Assembly (NCBI GenBank): GCA_016785225.1
Contig: JAFBJZ010000456.1
Location: 620,001-684,000 of the forward strand
Direction of reading: 5' to 3'
Length of the DNA: 64,000 nucleotides
DNA from: Psettodes erumei
Taxonomy: Eukaryota > Chordata > Actinopteri > Pleuronectiformes > Psettodidae
Shown: positions 57,168 through 64,000 of the stretch, piece by piece
Layout: every line of letters begins with the position of its first letter
Position numbering within the stretch: the stretch's first letter is position 1
Made by a program: the position numbers and the translations under genes
Notes under the pieces: model-generated
What the model was told of the DNA's origin: nothing
The model's database searches: none
The model's input: only the letters and a program-made list of their open reading frames with translations

Positions 57168-60076
57168 CTACAGTGAATTCCCCATTAGTCCTTGGGAGGT
57201 CGCATTTGCGAGGCGTCCTCCTCTCTCTGGCACCATTTGCTGGTTGATGTTGATAACGCAGATGAGGAGCAGGATGACCACCACCAGGTCATCCAGAACC
57301 CCCAGCAGTCCACAGAGGGAGGGGTCTGTCTCCAGGGGACCCACTGATGATGAGGAGACTGGGTCCAGAGGAGGGGAGGAGATGGACACCATGGTACCCA
57401 CGCAGCACAGGGCCACCCTGAAGAAAAACAGCCACACGAGACCTCCCATGGTGCCAAGGCCACGGGCAAGTAACTGCAGGAGGAGGGGCGCGTCACACAG
57501 GTAGTCTGTTAACTGTCGGTAACCAGGAGAAAAGAACATATCAGAAACGACAATATACCAAATGGTTCTACATAATAACATTCACATGTTCAAACAGGAT
57601 GCATGATTGTACATGAAAGTATTTAAGCAGAACCAGTGAGGATGCACAGATGCAAGAGACTGTCACTGATTTCTTTTTTATTTCTATTCCACGTGAAGCA
57701 GATTCATGTGGGAAATAAATTGTCTATGTATTTGAAAGAAACAAAAATGCTCATCCAAGGTTGGGCCTCCAGGTTTGTCCACACCATGTGTGTTAACCAG
57801 ATACTGCCATTGTGTGGAATTGGTTGGTTGTATACACACAAAGTCCAGTAAGTTGTGCAAGAGGTATTTGTGTTACCAAACTATTGTTACAGGAAATAGC
57901 GGAGTAATCATCCTTGTTCCTACGATCTAATCTGGTGTTACCATCAAGACTGTAAAATAATGATACATTAACACAGCCAGGCAGGGGAGGGGTGAAGAAA
58001 GGGAAATGACTGTATGAAAGACTTTTTTTAAAGTAAGACCAAGAAACAGCTGTTTGATGTAATGTCTGAAGGTTGGATGCATTACTGACCCGTCGTGGGG
58101 CTCCAGAATAACGCTTGTTGTAATCTGTGATTTCCCCGAGAACTTCCTTTGACTGTTGGTCTGATCGACTCTCGTTGAATAAATGGCACAGCACGCTGAC
58201 CTGGAAAGCCATGAAAAAAAAATTGTCACCATGTTCAAACTCACTGTCAACTGACTACGTTTATGCCTGTGCATGCACACTGTACCTTCTGTCTACAGAG
58301 AGGGCAGCTGATTGCGTCCAACCATGACCCATGTCTCCAGTAGGCGATCAGACAGGGAGCTGCAGCATCAAACATATGAATGAGTACTTTTTAATCAACA
58401 ACTGCCCATCTAATTCTTTTTATCAATTGTTTACACTATAGCTAATTCACAACAACAATCCACCAGTGTGTGTGTGTGTGTGTATTGGTGTGTGCATGAA
58501 TCTCCTACCACAGAACAAATGGCCACAGTTCGTCTGGACTGGGAAGCTGGCTGTCTGCAGGCAGACTGGACAGTGCCAGTCTCGATGGACTGTGGGTGGA
58601 CCGAACTCTACAGATTCCTGACGACATGAGAAGAAGGAAAACAAACTTAAAGACATTACAGGTGAAGCAAAGGAAGCAAAAGAAAACAGTTTGGTGACAA
58701 GTCTACAAAAAATAAAGCCAAATGTAATATTGTTGCTACTGTGTGCTATATAATCTCCTACAAGCTTCATAACATGCAATATAATACAGCAGATACACAG
58801 CACATACTCAGTGACTTAAGACCCAGGTCTATGTAAACAGCAGGATTATTATCACTTGGCAGAAACCTAATCTAAACCAGACTGTGACCCTCATAAAAGC
58901 AATAATAATAATCACAAAGGAGTGCCTTACAGCAGTAATATCAATTTCCTTGTAATATCTACTTAAAATCTCAGAGAATGGAAAAAAAAACATGGTTTGA
59001 TTTAATATTTTCTAAATCAGTATAATCTCTTCAAAACAAGTTAAAATGTGGGGGTCACAAAAGTGGAGTATGACAGTTTTTTCGCCAATAAAGTGTACAC
59101 CCCATTCACATCAAGTAATAATAACAATTCAGGACTATAGAATCCACAAAACAAGGGCTTCATATCTTTGCTATCTGTGTGTGAGGAAGTGAAGTTCTTA
59201 CCTTGTGGCAGTTCATATAGGTTGATGCTGACTGCTCCGCTGCACAAGCCAAAGATCTGGATGACCCGCGGTGACCCTGACCCGCCGGACCCTCAGAAGG
59301 GAGATGGTCCAGTCTGACGACATGTCATAACATTGTGACATGATAAACCTGCCTTAAACAGTACATTTCTGCTAATGAGGAGATACTGACGCTGAACTAA
59401 TCATTTGTGGGATAAGGTTGTTTGTACTCAGCTGTTTTCTGTGTGTGGATCATAGATGCTGATGCTCTGACTACAGCAGTCTGACAGATTATCTGCTTCT
59501 CGACATGTTGCACCCACTGCTGTTGGCCTGAATGCTTTGAAAACTAAACTTGCAGCTCGCAATTTGGTTCTTTTATATGGAAAGTTACAACTATTCATGT
59601 AAGTAATGATATAGGCAGGCTAATTCAACTGAATTGCAATTCTTTAGTAATTTTCATGAAGGCCTCGTAAATGATGACAATCAAATTACATTTAAAGAAA
59701 TCTGATGATAACACACTGTTTCAATTCATGCATATGTAACCTCATTTTTTTGTGGGGATCTTAAACAAAGTGATTAAGAACTCGAGGAAACTACTGAGTT
59801 TACTGTTAGATACATTATTTCAAACAGATCAAGTCAAACCAGTTTGGGTTTCATGAGATCAAAACACACTGATTTCACTTTATGTCCAAGGGACTAGTTG
59901 AAAGTTCCTGTAAATCACAACCTTAAATGATTGTATAGGCACACTTTTGGTACACAACCCTGATGGTCTTCTGATAAAAGAAACTGCCAAATAAAATGAG
60001 ACTCACCTTAACTCAGAATTGTGGTACAGGTGCATAGCTGATCTAGAAACAGCAGCTGAGGGGTAGTCGCCGTCTC
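57168..60076 (-). CDS. RNF170-like RING-type E3 ubiquitin ligase (5' exon(s) not found)
   Basis: Minus-strand exons in reading order: 60007-60076, 59202-59313, 58509-58617, 58286-58359, 58090-58200 and 57168-57512. Phases fit at each join. A C3HC4 RING is complete: CPVC, then C-G-H-L-F-C-A-P-C, then CPLC, with the RNF170 signature FPVQTNCGHLFC and AYWRHGSWLDAISCP. It is followed by ITDYNKRYSGAPR, as in RNF170. The last exon encodes two hydrophobic segments and a degenerate DUF1232 motif (LLGVLDDLVVVILLL), about ten residues longer between the helices than human RNF170. RNF170 is an ER membrane ligase that ubiquitinates activated IP3 receptors with ERLIN1/2. The segment before the RING differs strongly from human RNF170, so I read it as a paralogue rather than rnf170 itself. 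The incoming phase of 60007-60076 is 1, so at least one upstream exon, which should carry the first membrane helix, is missing from my model. Confidence 0.8.
57513..58089 (-). other. RNF170-like last intron
   Basis: 577-bp intron, AT-rich, with no recognisable feature. The open frame at 57636-57851 on the plus strand has no similarity I recognise. Confidence 0.5.
58618..60006 (-). other. RNF170-like introns flanking exon 59202-59313
   Basis: Two AT-rich introns of 584 and 693 bp. No repeat or RNA gene was recognised in either. Confidence 0.5.
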
Positions 60077-61091
60077 CTAGAAGGAAGTGAAGTGCTGCCT
60101 GATGGTATCACGCTACAAAATAAATTGGAGCCATCTGTTAATGATCAACTTGAGCCTCAAATATCAGCTGGTCTTCCTGCTAAGCGGGATCAGTAATGCT
60201 GTCAGGTCAATAAAGCAGTGGTTTGTACACAATGAGGAAAACTCCAAAACACACTCACAAAACTTCACAACAGACTGTGATGAATTTTTCTTGTCAAAAT
60301 TCTCAGTTTGTTAAATCTGTAAATCAACATAGTCTGGTCAGAGGCAAGCTATTGGGTCACACCAGTGAGAAGCCAGAATAAATCCTTCCCACACTATGTT
60401 TGAGTGAGATCTGGCTTTATCAATCATTTACCGAAAGTTTACTCTGCCAACAACACTGCCTCACAAAATTCTTCTTTTGCCATAAACTACTGCTTGTGAA
60501 ATGCATGTGGCTGCCACAGACATCAACACTGTACCGCAGGAGGGGTTGCTGAGCGGCACCTCAGCCGCAGATAATAAACCCAAATCATAAAGGAGGCCTA
60601 TCGCTGATCCAAGCTTTAGTAGGAAAGCAAGAAAGATGTCTGTAATCAGCTTTTATTTGAAAGTATTATTCTTATGCCGTACCATTATTCTCAAATTAAA
60701 GGAAAGTTTGAAAGAGTTGTCCAAAAGACTCAGGTGCAGTAACAAAGAGGTAAATGCTGTAGTATTTGCCTTTTTGTGTTAATGTAGATGTCAGTTATTT
60801 AAACAAACAAACTAAATGACGATGGGGTAATCTTCACATAGTTCACCATGAAAGCCATTGCAGTAATATCCCAGCAAACATTTACACAGGGCCTTCACCT
60901 CACTTCTGATAGAGAAGGTAAAGAGAGGGAGTCATTGAGGTTCAGGTCATCTAAAAATAGCAGCCATCAGTCAGTGAGGGTCAGGGTTTCAGAGTGACAA
61001 GTGAGATATAAGAGATATGCCCACCTACTGACAGTATAACACAGAACAGAGAGCACTCCTGCAGGCCACATGTGTACAATCCAGTTTCAGG

Positions 61092-61092
<1 letters not shown>

Positions 61093-61132
<40 letters not shown>
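61093..61132 (+). repeat. (CA)20 microsatellite
   Basis: Pure CA run in the interval between the RNF170-like gene and hook1. Confidence 0.95.
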
Positions 61133-61134
<2 letters not shown>

Positions 61135-61740
61135 AAGAATGTTCAATAATCACATCATTGTACAGTGTAATAAAAAAAATGTTGGGATTAATTAAACCAG
61201 ATTCAGTAAGGCTACATGATTTGTTTATTTGTTTATTTGGAATTTTCCATATGGCTCAAGAGAGCAGTTGGCACATGTGAGATTTGTTATCTTGTATGAC
61301 TAATACTGTAGTATTGGGAACACAGTGTAGCCTCTGAATTTCAATCACGTGATACATAAAAATGGATAACGTGAAGTGGTTTATTGTGTTCTTGAGAAAT
61401 GATTTACCGTCAGAGAAGTTAGTATGCTGCCAGGTTTTAGCAGCTACATGGGAAGAGTGTTTATTAGAGAAAAGACTTTGTATTTCTAGTAATTATAGCT
61501 TCTAATATATTGTATTTAAAATTCCAATTGTAATCAATTTATGAACAAAACCCCTAACCCTAACCCCTCTACTATAAAGTGAGGTTAGGTGATATTTTAG
61601 GTAGGCCATGTAGTAAAATATGAAACCAACTGCAGTTACGTTTTCATGTTCATATCACTGTACTCCAGGCAGACAAGAACAACCAAAGAACAAAGTAGTC
61701 AGTAGTAGTTTTCTAATGTCCTTAAAATAGTTTGCATATT

Positions 61741-61945
61741 TTTGGTGCAGCGGTTGGTGTTGTTTCCTCACAATTAACAAGTCCTTGGTTCGATGCTGGC
61801 GCTGGGTGGTGCCCTTTTGTATGGAGTTTGTATGATCTTCCAGTGCCTCCGTGGGTTTTCTCCGGGTACTCCTGCTTCCTCCCGCTCCACCAAAGACGGG
61901 AAGGTTAGGTTCATTGATGAATCTAAATCAATATCAGTATCTCCG
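61741..61945 (+). mobile_element. tRNA-derived SINE, degenerate
   Basis: TGGTGCAGCGGTTGGTG resembles an A box and GGTTCGATGCTGG a B box. The body continues ATGGAGTTTGTATGATCTTC, CGTGGGTTTTCTCCGGGTAC, TCCTGCTTCCTCCCGCTCCA and GGTTAGGTTCATTGATGAAT. I recognise this order from a very common teleost tRNA-derived repeat (…GTGGAGTTTGCATGTTCTCC…GCGTGGGTTTTCTCCGGGTACTCC…). The copy is diverged and non-functional as a gene. Confidence 0.7.
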
Positions 61946-62607
61946 AATACGAATGGTCAGCCCTGTGAGAGGATGGCAAATGGGTGTGTTTTTTTTTAGT
62001 TTTATCAAACATTAAATTTGATTGCATTAGTTTTCCCCTGTCAGCAACTATTAAGATCTTTGATCAGTGCCAGTATGTTTTTCAGTACAATTATGCTGCT
62101 CAGACTTTAAACAACCATGTTATTTGTCACATAATGTGATATATGACAATATAACTAGTAGTTATGTCAAATAAAATAATTATTTATTTTTGCAAAAGGA
62201 ATACTCAGATACTCCGAACATTTTGCTGGTGACGCTTCTGTACTTTTACGTAGTTTATTTTGTCCACATCCTGTGGTCGTACGTAAATTGCAGATTACAG
62301 TCACTGATTGGCTACCTTTGAGTTTTATTTCCGTCAATCATCACAGACCTCATCGCTGATTGGATCCGGCTCGTACTCCCCCTCCCTCCACTTCACCTTA
62401 ACTCGAGCTCGCAAGTCAACGTCAATAGAGCCGTATGATTCGCGTACACGCTACGTTATTATTTTGGCGGAACGGGCGTCGCGACTCTCCTTCGTACGGA
62501 TTTGACGGTGGAGACCTCTTAGCAGCAGGTGAGGTCAAATGCAAAGGGAAGGAGCGGAAGAGCTTTGCTGACAGGTGGACTTCCATATTTGAGCTAAAAT
62601 CGAGCAA

Positions 62608-64000
62608 ATGGACGATAACAAAACGGCGCTGGTCGAGAGCCTCATCATATGGGTGAGTGTTTCTTTTGCTTGCGTGAACGTGTCGCCTGAGACAAGCCAC
62701 CATGGAGGCGATTTCATTACCTGCTTATAGGTGGTGGGGGTGGGGGGTGTCAGAGAAAACACAGTTCACAAGCTGAGAGAAAAACGAGGTAGATATAAAG
62801 CAGGGCAGGTGGTCGTTAGATCGTCTCTTGGCCTATCTGACGCAAATGTCGCACGTCGTTATTACAAAGATTTAGATTTAGCTTCAGCTGTTGTTGTTGT
62901 TATTGGTGTCAACACCGGCATGAAGCGCAGCTCGGTGAGGAGCGGGGAGCTGGTGAACATAAAGTTCCCACTGGCTGCAGGAGGTACAGAGACTACTGTA
63001 TCCTTCACTTTAATCGCTCCTCGCTGGGTTGAGGCTGCTAATCCAGTTATCCGGGAGATATTTGCGGAATGTCGCTCTTTTTGCTCACGTCGTGTAACCG
63101 ATTATCTGAAGCTGACACCAGCAGGAGTTCGGTTACCTCCGTCGTTCGCCTCACAAACGGGCAGCTGGCTCTGCTGCACCTGCTCCTGTCCACGCGCGTG
63201 GATCCGTGTTCCGGTGGCTGTATCTTGTCGGTTAGTGACAAGATAAAGGATTTTGGTAATTAGATCTCCTGTGAGGTTCATCCCAGATTTTTAATCCTGC
63301 GGCTGCATCCGAGCAAAATCAATTACTCGTGTTTGGTGAACAACAATGGCACTTATTGAGAACTGGGAGAACTTATCCCACCAGGGCTTTATACCAAAAA
63401 AAAAGAAAGGAAAAAGTAATGGGGGGGGGTCGTCCCACGTCCCACGTCCCACGTCCCACGTCCCACGTCCCACTCAAAGTCAGACACATAACTTTAAAGG
63501 TTTAACAGTGATCTGAACCTCAGTCTGGCAGGCCCTTTGATAGGTTTGGTAATCACTGGAAACAACAGGGTGTGTGCAGGATACTGTTGCACAGTTCTTG
63601 TTTAAGAAAAAAAGAGATGTTCTCCCAGGAGCAGTCACCTTACACCATCGCCGCTACTTGAATTATCTGTATTGGTCTGTATTTTTACCTTTTCTGGGTG
63701 TCACGGTTTCTTTGACCTGCAGTCCAGCCTGCCATCTCCTCTCCATCTTGTCCTTCTATCCATCAGTTTGTCCCTGTCCATCAACGCTACATATTTTTCA
63801 TAGCGGCTTTGAGGCGACTACACCACCTGAACTGCAGTGGTGTGGAGAAGCCCTTGAGTGATAGCTCAGTTAACAAAGTGCACGACTGCATTGTTCCCTG
63901 TGCTCTCCTTGGATTTTGGACCAGTTCCCATGATGATGCTGTGTTTTCTCCCTCTCAGCTGCAGACCTTTAACACTCCCGCACCCTGCAGAACAGTGGAG
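62608..64000 (+). CDS. hook1: Hook microtubule-tethering protein, probable HOOK1 (5' end only)
   Basis: Coding exon 1 is 62608-62652 (15 codons, donor TGG|GTGAGT). Exon 2 starts at 63959 after CCTCTCAG and runs off the right edge. The joined start, MDDNKTALVESLIIW then LQTFNTPAPCRTVE, matches the beginning of the Hook domain, a calponin-homology-like fold that binds dynein light intermediate chain. SLIIWLQTFNT is closer to human HOOK1 (SLMIWLQTFNT) than to HOOK2 or HOOK3 (LLTWLQTF / LLTWIQTF). Hook proteins are coiled-coil adaptors that link endosomal cargo, via the FTS-Hook-FHIP complex, to dynein. Only 29 residues are visible, so the paralogue call is moderate. Confidence 0.8.
62653..63958 (+). 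other. hook1 intron 1 with a heptamer tandem repeat
   Basis: A 1.3-kb intron. Apart from the (CCCACGT)n array at 63431-63473 and the adjoining G9 run, no repeat or exon was seen. The 171-codon open frame starting at 62731 has no recognisable similarity and no splice support. Confidence 0.55.
63431..63473 (+). repeat. Tandem heptamer (CCCACGT), about 6 copies
   Basis: Perfect repeats of a 7-bp unit, preceded by a run of nine Gs. Each unit contains CACGT, half of an E-box. It lies in hook1 intron 1, about 500 bp before exon 2. Confidence 0.95.

Larger units (their letters stand above)
60077..62607. other. Upstream region of the RNF170-like gene and of hook1
   Basis: Should contain the missing 5' exon(s) of the RNF170-like gene and the hook1 promoter. 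I could not place an exon with a phase-1 donor and a membrane helix. It contains a (CA)20 array at 61093-61132, a short telomere-like CCCTAA repeat at 61551-61567 and a SINE at 61741-61945. The GC-rich, CpG-containing DNA from about 62270 is probably the hook1 promoter. Confidence 0.45.

Noticed and set aside
61551..61567. Interstitial telomeric array
   Set aside because: Only about two and a half CCCTAA units; too short to mean more than chance.
1..64000. CRISPR array, operon or phage-like system
   Set aside because: The regular repeats are eukaryotic microsatellites with no spacers, and all genes are intron-containing vertebrate genes.

Overview
This window is nuclear DNA from a vertebrate, almost certainly a teleost and most likely a percomorph. 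The genes are split into many short exons by GT-AG introns, many introns are only 80-110 bp, (CA)n/(GT)n arrays are very dense, and there are remnants of dispersed repeats of the kind common in percomorph genomes. The proteins read as orthologues of well-known vertebrate genes. No prokaryotic, viral or CRISPR-type features were found. All exon models below were built by hand from the sequence: splice sites were placed where reading frame, phase and family similarity agree.

Layout, left to right. (1) 1-2082, minus: mmachc, the cobalamin trafficking/decyanation protein, running off the left edge. (2) 3197-8769, plus, head to head with mmachc: an 11-exon coiled-coil gene, best explained as ccdc163, the same divergent neighbour mmachc has in mammals. 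(3) 12938-20185, minus: a five-exon mucin-like single-pass type I membrane protein that I do not recognise. (4) 22302-43346, plus: ipo13 (importin-13), complete in 22 coding exons and 961 codons, nearly the human length. (5) 47017-56405, plus: pfas (FGAM synthase, de novo purine synthesis), complete in 26 coding exons. (6) 57168-60076, minus: an RNF170-like RING-finger membrane E3 ligase; the 5' exon(s) were not found. (7) 62608 onward, plus: the first two coding exons of hook1, running off the right edge.

The genes form no functional operon; they are independent housekeeping or membrane genes. mmachc, ccdc163, ipo13 and hook1 all have human counterparts on the short arm of chromosome 1, so this is a rearranged piece of conserved vertebrate synteny with pfas and an RNF170 paralogue inserted.

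The most interesting points are small in scale. There are two likely GC-AG introns (ccdc163, pfas). A 93-bp in-frame, stop-free intron-like segment lies inside a pfas exon. Splice sites are embedded in (GT)n arrays. GTTAGC/GCTAGC motifs cluster just downstream of the inferred first exons of three genes. A near-perfect hairpin lies in an ipo13 intron. There are several SINE/LINE remnants, and the unidentified mucin-like gene. I found no convincing novel multi-gene system and do not claim one.
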